A stretch of DNA of 21,260 bases from JANTGF01 sp033791445 (GCA_033791445.1 JASJGS010000250.1:1-21260), one strand, 5' to 3'. Counted from the first letter of the stretch, positions 7,203 through 15,917 are shown. Notes: generated by a model from the letters alone, not told the origin. Numbers and translations: made by a program.

Positions 7203-9983
7203 TTAGAAATCATCAGAAGCATTCCCTAGTATTTTGAAGTTATAGGTAAGTGTAATAACTGGTTGTCCGAAAATTGACATTTTATATCCTTTCACCTCAC
7301 CATCCTCCATATTAAAATAGATAGAATAGGGGTTTCTTCTGCCAAAAACATTATAAACAGCAAGCGTAAAGGAGGAATGGTTTAATTTCTTGGCTTTTAA
7401 GTTCCCGTTTAAAGTAGCAGCCAGGTCAAGTCTTATATAGTCTGGTATTCGAAACTCATTTCTGTTTGAATAGAATATCCGGTCGACTTCGCCAAAACTA
7501 AAATAACCGACAGGATAGGTTATAGGTCTGCCAGTATTATATACAAAGTTAGCAGTAACGTTAAATCGTCTTGATAATTTTGAATTAAAGACCACTTTCA
7601 GATCATGTGGTTTATCATAGTTTGCCGGGAAATAATTCCCATCATTAATCCTTTCTTCAGCATAGGGGCCATTTACTTTATGGAAAATACGCGAGTAAGT
7701 ATAACTTATCCAACCAGTAATACTTCCGCTGGTCTTTTTCACCATAAACTCAACTCCATAGGCTTTTCCAACTCCTGATAGAATGTCTGTCTCAAGGTGT
7801 TCATTCATGAGCAGTTGAGCACCTCCTTTATAATCGATAATGTTGTTTAATTTTTTATAATATGCCTCAATTGAAGTTTCTCTAGTATTCTTCTTGAAGT
7901 TTCTATATACTCCAAATGAAAGCTGGTCGCTTCGCTGAGGTTTTATATACTTATCACTTAACTTCCAAATATCAGTGGGAGAAATCGCTGTGGTATTTGA
8001 AATCATATGTATATATTGAAACATTCTTTGCACCCCAGCTTTTAGGGAAAACCCTGCGCCGACAAGGAAACGGGATGAAACTCTGAATTCAAGGTTTGGA
8101 TAAAAGGCTCTGATTTGACCACTGCTATAGTAAGTTGTGTCAACTATATTTCCAGGTGCCATAGGTGCACTTCCTGCATAAATGTAATCTGAATTCGGGC
8201 CAAATGAAGCATAAAGGTTTAGTCGTAGTCCACCCGAAATAGTAATAAGAGGTGAGATTTCAAACTCATCACTGAGGTATAGAGAATTTTCTATTGACCT
8301 TTCATCTTCCAGGTCTTTAGGTACAATCTGGGAAGTATCATTATATGGTAGCAGCCTCCCTGGTGCAAGCCTGTAAAATGTAGTATTTAAGCCGAAATTA
8401 ACCTTGTGCCTTTCAGCAGGGAAATAAGTGAAATCAGCTCTTGCCAAATTCTGATTAAGCCTGTAATACATTGTATTCATTGATGTTGAATCTTGCAGAC
8501 TACTAATCTGGTAATTATAATTACTCAGTATTGCAGAAAAATCTGCAAATAAGTTTGGCTTAAAGGTGTGGTTCCATTTGGCTGTTGCAGCCAGGTTACT
8601 ATAATCAAATGCACTTTGTCTGTAATAATTAAAATTATCCTTGCTGTAATATCCTGAAATTGAGATTTTATTTTTCTTATCGATATCAATATTTGTCATT
8701 CCCTGAATATCGTAGAAATTGGCGGTGCTTTTTTGTAGCTGTATACTTGAAAGCTGCTTTAGTAGCCAATTAGAATATGTAGTTCTGCCACTTAGAATAT
8801 AAGTTGCCTTATTTTTAATTGGACCTTCAACCATTAGCCTTCCTGTAACCGGGCTAATCCCTCCGCTAACTTTAAATTTTTCTTTACTTCCTTCCTTCAA
8901 TTCTATATCCATCACTGATGAGATCCTTCCACCATATTCAGCTGGAACTCCACTTTTATAAAGAGTAACATCTCCAATAATGTCAGAGTTAAAAGCGGAA
9001 AAGAAACCAAAAAAGTGTGATGGGTTAATAATTGGTGCATTGTTTAAAAGCATAAGATTCTGATCTGTACTGCCTCCACGAACATTGTATCCGCCAGCAG
9101 CCTCCCCAACAGATTGAACACCCGGTAATAGCAACGAACTTTTTATTACATCAACCTCACCCATCCCCATTGGAATCTGCTTCAGCATTTTAATGCTTAT
9201 TTTTTCAGTTCCCATCCTTAAGTTATGAACTTTATTTTCTCGATCTGCGGTAATGGTTACTTCATCAAGCTGGTTTACTTTCTCATGCATCTCAATGTCA
9301 AAGCTGCCTTTAGAATACATGGTTAAATTACGCCGGGTGGTCCTCATTCCAATTGTTCTGTATTCAACAATATGTTGACCCCTTGGAAGAGTTAGAGAAT
9401 AAAACCCATCCACATTTGAAGTAGCTCCTATTTTTAATTTTTCAATATAAACAACTGCACCAATTACAGGCAATCCAGTACCTGCTTCCTTAATATTCCC
9501 CGATAAATTTACTGTGCCGCCCTTATGTATCTCTGAAGGATTTCCAATTTTAAAGACCTTAAACTCATCGTTTATTTGCTTTCCTTCATCAGTAGAAATT
9601 GATGGTAGCACATAAATACTTGAGTCAATTCTAGCCATTTTATCAGCCAGATACCTTTCATACTCATCCTTGAAATCTGTTTTAATGGTGTATCCTTTTG
9701 AAAGAATAATTTGATTTTCATCGGTAATTATAAAGGTAAAACCACTGTCAGATAAAGTTTGGTTTAATACTTTACCTACTGCTTCGTCTTTTAAATCAAC
9801 ATTAATATTTAGGCTATCGACCCATTCTGGGGAATAATAGATTTTATAGGGAACCTTATTTTCGATACTATCAATAAATTCTTGAAACGATGCATCCTTT
9901 AACTGCAGGCTAAGCTTTTTGTTTTGTGCCTCAGAGAATTGAAACAAATGAATCAATAGGTAGAATAGTAAAACTTTTTTCAT
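7203..9983 (-). CDS. TonB-dependent receptor with N-terminal STN and carboxypeptidase-regulatory domains
   Basis: This is a 926-residue outer-membrane receptor that would import a ligand using TonB energy. A signal peptide (about 1-19, cut near SEAQ) is followed by an STN (secretin/TonB short N-terminal) domain at about 22-96. A linker leads to a carboxypeptidase-regulatory beta-sandwich (about 158-235) and a LDEVTITA segment (239-246) that could act as the TonB box. The plug domain (about 255-365) includes YNVRGGSTDQN and SGVPAEYGGRIS. The rest is the beta-barrel, ending in aromatic-rich strands with a C-terminal phenylalanine. An STN domain usually marks signalling receptors that contact a FecR-type anti-sigma factor, but no sigma/anti-sigma pair is present here. 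The ligand cannot be read from the sequence. It starts 9 bp after the 262-aa secreted protein and is divergent to the DUF4249/MG2 pair. Confidence 0.93.
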   Translation of the reverse strand: MKKVLLFYLLIHLFQFSEAQNKKLSLQLKDASFQEFIDSIENKVPYKIYYSPEWVDSLNINVDLKDEAVGKVLNQTLSDSGFTFIITDENQIILSKGYTIKTDFKDEYERYLADKMARIDSSIYVLPSISTDEGKQINDEFKVFKIGNPSEIHKGGTVNLSGNIKEAGTGLPVIGAVVYIEKLKIGATSNVDGFYSLTLPRGQHIVEYRTIGMRTTRRNLTMYSKGSFDIEMHEKVNQLDEVTITADRENKVHNLRMGTEKISIKMLKQIPMGMGEVDVIKSSLLLPGVQSVGEAAGGYNVRGGSTDQNLMLLNNAPIINPSHFFGFFSAFNSDIIGDVTLYKSGVPAEYGGRISSVMDIELKEGSKEKFKVSGGISPVTGRLMVEGPIKNKATYILSGRTTYSNWLLKQLSSIQLQKSTANFYDIQGMTNIDIDKKNKISISGYYSKDNFNYYRQSAFDYSNLAATAKWNHTFKPNLFADFSAILSNYNYQISSLQDSTSMNTMYYRLNQNLARADFTYFPAERHKVNFGLNTTFYRLAPGRLLPYNDTSQIVPKDLEDERSIENSLYLSDEFEISPLITISGGLRLNLYASFGPNSDYIYAGSAPMAPGNIVDTTYYSSGQIRAFYPNLEFRVSSRFLVGAGFSLKAGVQRMFQYIHMISNTTAISPTDIWKLSDKYIKPQRSDQLSFGVYRNFKKNTRETSIEAYYKKLNNIIDYKGGAQLLMNEHLETDILSGVGKAYGVEFMVKKTSGSITGWISYTYSRIFHKVNGPYAEERINDGNYFPANYDKPHDLKVVFNSKLSRRFNVTANFVYNTGRPITYPVGYFSFGEVDRIFYSNRNEFRIPDYIRLDLAATLNGNLKAKKLNHSSFTLAVYNVFGRRNPYSIYFNMEDGEVKGYKMSIFGQPVITLTYNFKILGNASDDF

Positions 9984-9992
9984 CCAATCATG

Positions 9993-10781
9993 TTAAGGCA
10001 TCAGTAGGCTGTCATAATATTCCAAAATACTACCAATCTGCTTTTTTCTAGCTTTTCTTACTTTAATCTTAGAAGTTTTAATATATTTCTTCAACTCCAT
10101 TGATTTATCATTAAATGCCTTTAAAAGGCTTCGCTTTCCTTTAAATTTATATAAAATTCCTTCGTTTACTACGTATTTGTCAGGCCTGTATTTGTATATA
10201 TCCCTGCCTTCTTCCACTATTAAATCTGACTTATGATGAACTATGCATTTACTATCTCCATTATAAATAACTTCATAAAAACCATTTCTTTTTTTAGCTT
10301 TTGGGTCATTTGGGAATTCAAAATATTTAAACTTTAAATCTCCAGTCGATAGCATTATATTGAATTCATCAATTATATATTTGTTTATAGCAATTGGACA
10401 AATAGAGCTATTTATTAAGTTTTCAGGATCAAAATAAACCGCCAGGTCCTTATAGGTATCATACTGAAGCATAATATTTTCATATTTATTCCCATGAATA
10501 ACTATGGAGGCTGTTGGCATTTGTTTTGAGGGCATTAAAGGGCTGGAGATACTGGGGAAAAAATAAAATTCGTATTCCTTTCCGTTTAAGATTTCATTAG
10601 AGACATTCATAAACTGGTGATGCAGGTCATTAATGTATTTTTCTTGTTTCAAGAGCATTGAGTCACTAATGAATGAGGTTTTGCTTGAATTGGGAACTTC
10701 AAAATTATTCACTGGTTTTTGACCAGAAATTGGTTGGCAAAATACACAATAGGCTAATAGGACTACGATTATTGTTTTCAC
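9993..10781 (-). CDS. Secreted protein of unknown function, 262 aa, first gene of TonB-receptor run
   Basis: I do not recognise a family. A signal peptide covers about residues 1-20 (MKTIIVVLLAYCVFCQPISG, cut before QK). It has Cys12 and Cys15 but no convincing lipobox, so it is probably periplasmic or exported. The middle is mixed beta-rich sequence with a cysteine pair (Cys129 and another in GDSKCIVHH). The C-terminal 50 residues are strongly basic (repeated KK, RKARKK), ending in an amphipathic YYDSLLMP tail. It is the first gene of the minus-strand run and lies 9 bp ahead of the TonB receptor, so it is very likely co-expressed and may be a periplasmic partner. Comparable small secreted proteins accompany some Bacteroidota TonB receptors, but no specific role can be claimed. 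Confidence 0.75.
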   Translation of the reverse strand: MKTIIVVLLAYCVFCQPISGQKPVNNFEVPNSSKTSFISDSMLLKQEKYINDLHHQFMNVSNEILNGKEYEFYFFPSISSPLMPSKQMPTASIVIHGNKYENIMLQYDTYKDLAVYFDPENLINSSICPIAINKYIIDEFNIMLSTGDLKFKYFEFPNDPKAKKRNGFYEVIYNGDSKCIVHHKSDLIVEEGRDIYKYRPDKYVVNEGILYKFKGKRSLLKAFNDKSMELKKYIKTSKIKVRKARKKQIGSILEYYDSLLMP

Positions 10782-10852
10782 AATTGAAAAATTAGAAAGT
10801 AAAAATACTATGTTAAAGCCATAAATAAAGAAAAATACAATCTTATTTTTGA

Positions 10853-10860
10853 TATATTTG
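10853..10860 (+). promoter_or_regulatory. Probable -7 promoter element (TATATTTG) for the DUF4249/MG2 genes
   Basis: TATATTTG is a perfect match to the Bacteroidota -7 consensus TAnnTTTG and lies 40 bp before the DUF4249 start codon, a normal distance. No clear TTG -33 box sits at the usual spacing, so the call rests on the -7 element and its position in the 119-bp divergent intergenic region (10782-10900). The same region must hold the promoter of the minus-strand TonB-receptor run. I could not place a convincing one there. Confidence 0.45.
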
Positions 10861-10900
10861 CTTTTTCAACATCCAAACCTTTTCCGCGTAAAATAAATAA

Positions 10901-12121
10901 ATGAATAGAACAATCCTGATTGCTATATTATTTATTCTGGCACTTACTACATGTATTGATCCATACACGCTTAAACTGAATGATTACGAGTCTTTGTTAG
11001 TTATAGATGGCATTATTACACAGGAGCCTGTACCTTATACAATTAAGTTATCCAGAACCTTTCAGGACCAGGACACTGTGCCTGATATGGTAACACATGC
11101 GGAGGTAAGGGTTGAAAATTTGCAGGGTAATGTAGAAATATTCAATGAGGAAGCTCCCGGCATTTACAGATCAAATCCGGCAAATTTTGTGGGAAAGACA
11201 GGTGAAACATATACCCTATATATTAAAACAATCGATGGATTGGAATTTGAATCCGATCCCTGCCTTATGACTGAAGCTCCAGAAATCGATAGTATATATT
11301 TTACCTACGACAGGGAATTTTTAAATAATGGGCAGGAAGAGGAAGAAGGAATAAGAATTTTCCTGAATGCTTCGAATGAAAATGGAGTTTGTAATTTATT
11401 TCGTTGGGAATTTGAGGAAGTATGGAAATTTAGAATACCTTACCCCGTAGCCTATGAATATCTGGGAAATGAGCAGGTTGAGTCTATACCTGTTGTTAAC
11501 TACGCTTGCTGGAATACCAATTATTCTAGTGAGGTGTTAATACATTCCATTGATCAGCAACAATCATCACAGATTAGCAAAAAACCAATTAATTTTATTG
11601 CATCAAGACTATCAGATCGTTTATTGATCCAATATAGTATACTTGTCAAGCAGTATTCGTTAACGCAGCCTGAATATGAATTTTGGAGTAATCTTAAACA
11701 AGTTTCAGAGGGTGGTGGTGATATCTTTGAGAAACAACCTTTTTCTGTGAATGGGAATATTCATTGTGTAAACAAGCTGAATCAAAAAGTACTTGGGTAT
11801 TTTCAGGTTTCGGATGTAAAACAAAAAAGAAGATATATTACGTACAAACAGCTTTTAGAGGTGGATATTCCAAGGTACCTATACCCTTGCAAAAGAATTG
11901 ATATTGGACCTATTGATTATTTTGATCCTGAAAATCCTGGATTTCAGACACTTCCAACATTTGATCAAATATATAGTTGGTATTCAGGTTATGTTTTTGT
12001 GGGCCCTTTATATAATGGCTTAGCACTTGAAAGACTTATGTTTACTTCAAGAGTATGTTCTGATTGTAGCATGACTGGTGACCTCCAGAAACCTGATTTT
12101 TGGGTTGATATAATTGAATAA
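10901..12121 (+). CDS. DUF4249 family outer-membrane-type lipoprotein
   Basis: The 406-residue protein starts with a lipoprotein signal peptide whose lipobox ALTTC puts the lipidated cysteine at position 18. The body fits DUF4249, a Bacteroidota family of beta-rich lipoproteins usually encoded next to TonB-dependent receptors. Typical features are the early YESLLVIDGIITQEP stretch (28-42), a TAEVRVE-like carboxypeptidase-regulatory region near 65-100, and the C-terminal VCSDCSMTGDLQKPDFW block with Cys386 and Cys389. No enzymatic activity is known to me. By position, the best guess is a surface partner of the divergent TonB receptor, comparable in arrangement to SusD beside SusC. It is followed after 9 bp by the MG2 protein, so the two are surely one operon. 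Confidence 0.85.
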   Translation: MNRTILIAILFILALTTCIDPYTLKLNDYESLLVIDGIITQEPVPYTIKLSRTFQDQDTVPDMVTHAEVRVENLQGNVEIFNEEAPGIYRSNPANFVGKTGETYTLYIKTIDGLEFESDPCLMTEAPEIDSIYFTYDREFLNNGQEEEEGIRIFLNASNENGVCNLFRWEFEEVWKFRIPYPVAYEYLGNEQVESIPVVNYACWNTNYSSEVLIHSIDQQQSSQISKKPINFIASRLSDRLLIQYSILVKQYSLTQPEYEFWSNLKQVSEGGGDIFEKQPFSVNGNIHCVNKLNQKVLGYFQVSDVKQKRRYITYKQLLEVDIPRYLYPCKRIDIGPIDYFDPENPGFQTLPTFDQIYSWYSGYVFVGPLYNGLALERLMFTSRVCSDCSMTGDLQKPDFWVDIIE

Positions 12122-12130
12122 CCAGACTGA

Positions 12131-14488
12131 ATGAAACACATAGGCATACTCCATACAAAATCTTTAATGTTAAAGTACCTGCTTGTTGTATTAGTGGGTT
12201 CTATATTATGCTTTTCTGTCAATTCCCAGGATTTAATATCAGAGATTGAAAGCTATAATTCAGAAAATTATAAAGAAGAGCTTTATTTGCAATCAGACAG
12301 GGATATATATATTGTAGGGGAGCAGATAAGGCTAAAAATATACAAACTAAACGCCTTCAATAAAAAACCAAATAATGTAAGTAAGGTAGTTTACATTGAA
12401 TTACTAAACAGTAAAGGTTATCCGGTTCAGCAAATAAAACTTGGTGCCAATAATTCATCTGCAACAACCAGAATTGTATTGTCTGATACCTTAAGCAGTG
12501 GGAATTATTTGTTACGTGCCTATACCAACTGGATGAAAAATTATTCTGAAAAAGACTTTGCTTTTAGGAATATTTCAATAATCAATCCGTTTCAAAAGCT
12601 TCAAAATATAAGTATACCCTCGCAAAAGGCAAATGTCGATACAGTTCTTTTTTATCCTGAGGGCGGGAAACTAGTAGCAGGGATAGAATCAAAAATTGCT
12701 TTTAGAGCCATCGATAAATTGGGTAGTCCTCAAAATATGGAAGCGGTTCTTGTGAATAAATTGATGGATACAGTGTGTCTGGTAAAATCAGATGAGGCTG
12801 GTTTAGGTACATTTTTGTTAAATCCTGGCAGAAGCGAATTTTATAATCTCTTATATAAAAACAATCAAGGTGATAGACAACTTTTTCCAGTGGGGGATGT
12901 TGAAAGTTCTGGCATTGTTTTATCTCTCATTCAATCCGAGAATACACTACCTTTCAGATTTAGAGTTAAAAGAAGAAGTAATTTTAAGGGAGTGAATAAA
13001 TATATTATTCTGGTAAAATCAGGAGGTCTGGTAAAATATCTGGAAGAGCTTAATTTCGGAATAAGCGATGAGTTTGAAATAAACAGGGATGTTCTACCCT
13101 CCGGTATATCGCAGGTAATTCTGAGCAACCAGGAGGGTGATGAGCATAGCAGCAGGTTCATATTTAATGAAATAAATGATAATTTGTATATAAATGTAAC
13201 TCTCAATAAACCAGAATATAGTAAAAGGGATGAAGTATTTGCCATTATTAGTGCAACAGATGCAAATGGGAACCCAATGGAAGTAGATTTATCCGTATCC
13301 GTTATAAAATCAGTTGCAATTGATGAAAATCGAATAAGCATTGATAACAGATATGAGCAGGTAAGTTTTCCTAAGCCAGAAAATAGTTCTCTTATGGTCT
13401 TGAACGATAAATTATTACTTCATCCAACTATTAATTTTGATTTGAAAGAAGCCTCAGAACCGGAGTATTTGCCAGAACTGGAAGGTGAAATTGTTAGTGG
13501 AAAACTAAATAATAATAGCACTGATGAACCCATTGGCAATGAGGATGTAGTTTTTTCATTGGTAGGGAAATCGGCAAAATGCCAGATTTACACCACTGAT
13601 GATTCTGGAGATTTTCATTTTTTAATCAATGAGTATGGTCTTCAGGAGGCCGTGATACAACCACTTAATAATAAAATTGAAGATTATTTTGTGGAACTCA
13701 AGCCTGATTTTATAAATTCATTTAACCATTTTCTTCCGGGACCTTTTTATTTAGATACTACTTTACTTAGCGAACTGAACAATAGTATAATAAGTATGCA
13801 GGTGGAGAATATTTATAGGCCCTATCATCAGAACCTTCTGAAAACTTTTGAAGATACTATATTTCCGAATTTTTATGGGGAACCTGTAGAGTCTGTGGTT
13901 ATTACTGATTTCATAACACTCACTACTGTAAGAGAGGTGATAAAAGAGATTGTCCCTCATGTATTTTCTCGTAAGAAAGGCGATGACTATTCTTTTCGTT
14001 TAATTAGCGAAATTCATGGTCAGATATTTGAAAACGAACCATTTGTAATAGTTGACGGTATCCCGTATAATAATATTGAAGAGATTTTGAATATGAAAGC
14101 CACAGACTTGGAGCGCATAGATGTTGTAAATCTCAGGTATTTTATAGATGACCATATATTTGATGGTATTTTACATTTTGTTACCCGAAAGGGAAACCTT
14201 GATATTTTGGAATTCGATTACTCCACTTTTAGACAGGCATACAACACTTTATCTCGCGAGTCCATTTTCATTTCACCGGATTATAGCACCGATACTTTAA
14301 AAAATAGCCGAATACCTGATTTTAGAAACACACTTTACTGGAATCCTGAATTAAATACAGATAAGGATGGGAGTGCCCAATTTACCTTATACACCTCTGA
14401 TGAGACCAGCGAATACACCATTTTAATTGAAGGCATTTCTCCTGATGGCCAAACCGGTACAGTGAGTAAAGTTTTCAGCACTAAATAA
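12131..14488 (+). CDS. Secreted MG2/alpha-2-macroglobulin-like protein with a TonB-receptor-plug-like segment
   Basis: This is a large exported protein of 785 residues. The signal peptide is best read from Met13 (MLKYLLVVLVGSILCFSVNSQ), so base 12167 is a credible alternative start. Residues about 48-155 resemble an MG2 macroglobulin domain: ELYLQSDRDIYIVGEQIRLK, then SSGNYLLRAYTNWMKN. Repeated beta-sandwich-like sequence continues to about 520, with a second regulatory-type repeat near 450-515. Residues about 590-690 look like a TonB plug remnant: FVIVDGIPYNN (638-648), LERIDVVNLRYF, then FDGILHFVTRKG. The end (728-785) has the FRNTLYWNPELNTD and YTILIEGISPDG block seen at the C-termini of these Bacteroidota proteins. 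No thioester CxEQ or bait region is visible, so it is not a classical protease trap. No barrel follows the plug-like part. Confidence 0.8.
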   Translation: MKHIGILHTKSLMLKYLLVVLVGSILCFSVNSQDLISEIESYNSENYKEELYLQSDRDIYIVGEQIRLKIYKLNAFNKKPNNVSKVVYIELLNSKGYPVQQIKLGANNSSATTRIVLSDTLSSGNYLLRAYTNWMKNYSEKDFAFRNISIINPFQKLQNISIPSQKANVDTVLFYPEGGKLVAGIESKIAFRAIDKLGSPQNMEAVLVNKLMDTVCLVKSDEAGLGTFLLNPGRSEFYNLLYKNNQGDRQLFPVGDVESSGIVLSLIQSENTLPFRFRVKRRSNFKGVNKYIILVKSGGLVKYLEELNFGISDEFEINRDVLPSGISQVILSNQEGDEHSSRFIFNEINDNLYINVTLNKPEYSKRDEVFAIISATDANGNPMEVDLSVSVIKSVAIDENRISIDNRYEQVSFPKPENSSLMVLNDKLLLHPTINFDLKEASEPEYLPELEGEIVSGKLNNNSTDEPIGNEDVVFSLVGKSAKCQIYTTDDSGDFHFLINEYGLQEAVIQPLNNKIEDYFVELKPDFINSFNHFLPGPFYLDTTLLSELNNSIISMQVENIYRPYHQNLLKTFEDTIFPNFYGEPVESVVITDFITLTTVREVIKEIVPHVFSRKKGDDYSFRLISEIHGQIFENEPFVIVDGIPYNNIEEILNMKATDLERIDVVNLRYFIDDHIFDGILHFVTRKGNLDILEFDYSTFRQAYNTLSRESIFISPDYSTDTLKNSRIPDFRNTLYWNPELNTDKDGSAQFTLYTSDETSEYTILIEGISPDGQTGTVSKVFSTK

Positions 14489-14639
14489 TCTAATATAAAT
14501 TACCAGAGGTGTCAATATCCTGACAATTAGCCCAGATCATGCATATTGTTTAAATAGTTTTTAGGAATTAAAGCCCTATTTAGCAAACTTTTTGCGAAAA
14601 ATTTCGTAAATTTACATGAATCGGTCCATATAAACTGTT
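14489..14639. other. Intergenic spacer after the MG2 gene
   Basis: The 151-bp spacer holds a short dyad (TGTCA/TGACA at 14510-14525, 6-base loop), too weak and without a T-run to be called a terminator. Just upstream of the next gene is a TAAATTTA element (14607-14614) near the -7 consensus, 26 bp before the start codon, with a TTTG only 12 bp ahead of it. I consider the promoter possible but not established. Confidence 0.35.
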
Positions 14640-15077
14640 ATGATGACCTACTATTTTAAAGGAAGACATTTGCTGGGCATAGGTGATCCCTATGCAATAT
14701 TATCCGTAAAAGAGACGGGTGAGACATTCGAGACTGAATTATTATGCTTTCTTGATTCGTATGATCGCCTTTCGCTTACTGGCCCAAAATATTTTATTTA
14801 TCCGAAAGAATCAAATGGGTTGAACATCGATGAGATTCTGGTTTTTGAGAAAGAAAGGGCAGTAAAATTTATAATTGATGAAATCCTGGTAAAGTGTTTT
14901 AGTAAAAAGCTTGAGAGAATTAAGCTTAGTCGACTCCAACTTCATGAAGCGAATGTTGAGACCCTGAGGCCACTCTGGTTTAACCATATTTTGGAATTGG
15001 AAAACATTACCCGGAATATAAAAAATCAGCCTCTTAGAGATATGATTGAAATAAATCAAAAAGTAGGTTATTATTAG
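14640..15077 (+). CDS. Unrecognised cytoplasmic protein, 145 aa
   Basis: No family is recognised. There is no signal peptide and no membrane segment, so it should be cytoplasmic. The N-terminal third is beta-rich (YYFKGRHLLGIGDPYAIL, then GETFETELLCFLDSYDRL). The C-terminal half is helical and rich in charge and leucine (KERAVKFIIDEILVKCFSKKLERIKLSRLQ), with a possible coiled-coil-like or protein-binding face at about 78-110. Two start codons are adjacent (14640 and 14643). The gene stands alone, 151 bp after the MG2 gene and 295 bp before the 6-TM gene. Codon and base use look like its neighbours, which supports a real gene over a chance reading frame. A regulatory role is possible but unsupported. 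Confidence 0.6.
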   Translation: MMTYYFKGRHLLGIGDPYAILSVKETGETFETELLCFLDSYDRLSLTGPKYFIYPKESNGLNIDEILVFEKERAVKFIIDEILVKCFSKKLERIKLSRLQLHEANVETLRPLWFNHILELENITRNIKNQPLRDMIEINQKVGYY

Positions 15078-15372
15078 TCTGCACTTCCAAACACCTTTTA
15101 TAATCACACCATAGTTTGTTAACATTTGCTTTTAATTTGAGCAGATGGATAACGCTTGCGAATTATCTTACATTCTAACAATTTAATCTGGTTGATCTAT
15201 TTTAAACGCTTTTAAGTTTCTAAAGTAAGCTTGGTAATAAATCCATTATCTAGAGTTCTATTTCTAATATTTTAGGTATTTTGAAGCCCTAAATTGAATA
15301 GCTCATATCAATTGTAATTGTACTTTTACATGCATATTGTGCAAATCTAAATTTTTCCCTAATTATTAGAAT
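15078..15372. other. 295-bp intergenic region without a recognisable gene
   Basis: I see no open frame of note on either strand and no RNA gene. A minor imperfect hairpin (GATAACGC/GCGaaTTATC) lies near 15148-15168. The last 60 bases before the 6-TM gene are AT-rich and probably hold its promoter, but no TAnnTTTG match stands out. Confidence 0.4.
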
Positions 15373-15897
15373 ATGGAAGCTTCAGAATATCTGGCATTTA
15401 TTCCTTTGTTAATTTATGGGATAGCCCTTGCTGATCTTTTAAGTGAATGGAAAAGACTGTTTGATCCTAAGGATTGGTATTTACCCTATTTACTTTTTAC
15501 AATTATACTTACAGAAATGGCAGTATATAATATTTACATCTACCTGGATCTGGTTCTTCAGTTTGAGGGGCAAAGTTATTTTCGGTATCTATCTTTTTTA
15601 ATACCACCATTTTTGTTCCTATTAACTACCAACAGTTTCACCCCTGAAAAGCAGTCTGTTACTAAAGAGTATTTTATTGCTAAAATGCCGGTTTTCTATA
15701 CTTTAATGGCTCTTTTTGTTGCCAGCCACTTTTTCTATTCATTTAATGAGGGTGCTCATACCATTGTTATTCGGATTATTGCTGCAGCAGTGTTGATAAT
15801 TTTTGGTTATTATAGAAAAGTGTGGTCTGTATATTTAATATTTGTTATTTGGTTGATTTCTTTTGTTCTTGTTAAAGGACTTTCGGTATTTTCTTGA
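15373..15897 (+). CDS. Unrecognised integral membrane protein with about six TM helices, 174 aa
   Basis: Most of this protein is hydrophobic. Six likely membrane segments lie at about residues 6-24, 36-60, 72-86, 103-122, 130-146 and 150-172. Conserved-looking polar residues are few: DLLSEWKRLFDPKDW between helices 1 and 2, and SFTPEKQSVTKEY between helices 3 and 4. No transporter or enzyme signature is visible. Short six-helix proteins of this look are common orphans in Bacteroidota genomes, and I cannot assign a function. It stands alone, 93 bp ahead of the plug-only protein and in the same direction, so the two might share a transcript, although a palindrome lies between them. Confidence 0.65.
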   Translation: MEASEYLAFIPLLIYGIALADLLSEWKRLFDPKDWYLPYLLFTIILTEMAVYNIYIYLDLVLQFEGQSYFRYLSFLIPPFLFLLTTNSFTPEKQSVTKEYFIAKMPVFYTLMALFVASHFFYSFNEGAHTIVIRIIAAAVLIIFGYYRKVWSVYLIFVIWLISFVLVKGLSVFS

Positions 15898-15917
15898 AAT
15901 CAGGCATTTTCTAAATT

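Noticed and set aside
12931..13341. Long minus-strand open frame of 136 codons within the MG2 gene
   Set aside because: It is the mirror of a real gene in AT-rich DNA, with low-complexity Ser/Leu/Ile content and no promoter or family resemblance.
12131..14488. Classical alpha-2-macroglobulin protease trap
   Set aside because: No thioester CxEQ motif or bait region is visible and the protein is about half the usual length.
14510..14525. TGTCA/TGACA hairpin as a terminator for the MG2 gene
   Set aside because: The stem has only 5 bp and there is no following T-run.
14530..15345. The 12-mer CATGCATATTGT occurs before two successive genes (near 14538 and 15330)
   Set aside because: Many shared 12-mers are expected by chance in a 21-kb window, and the flanking bases differ.
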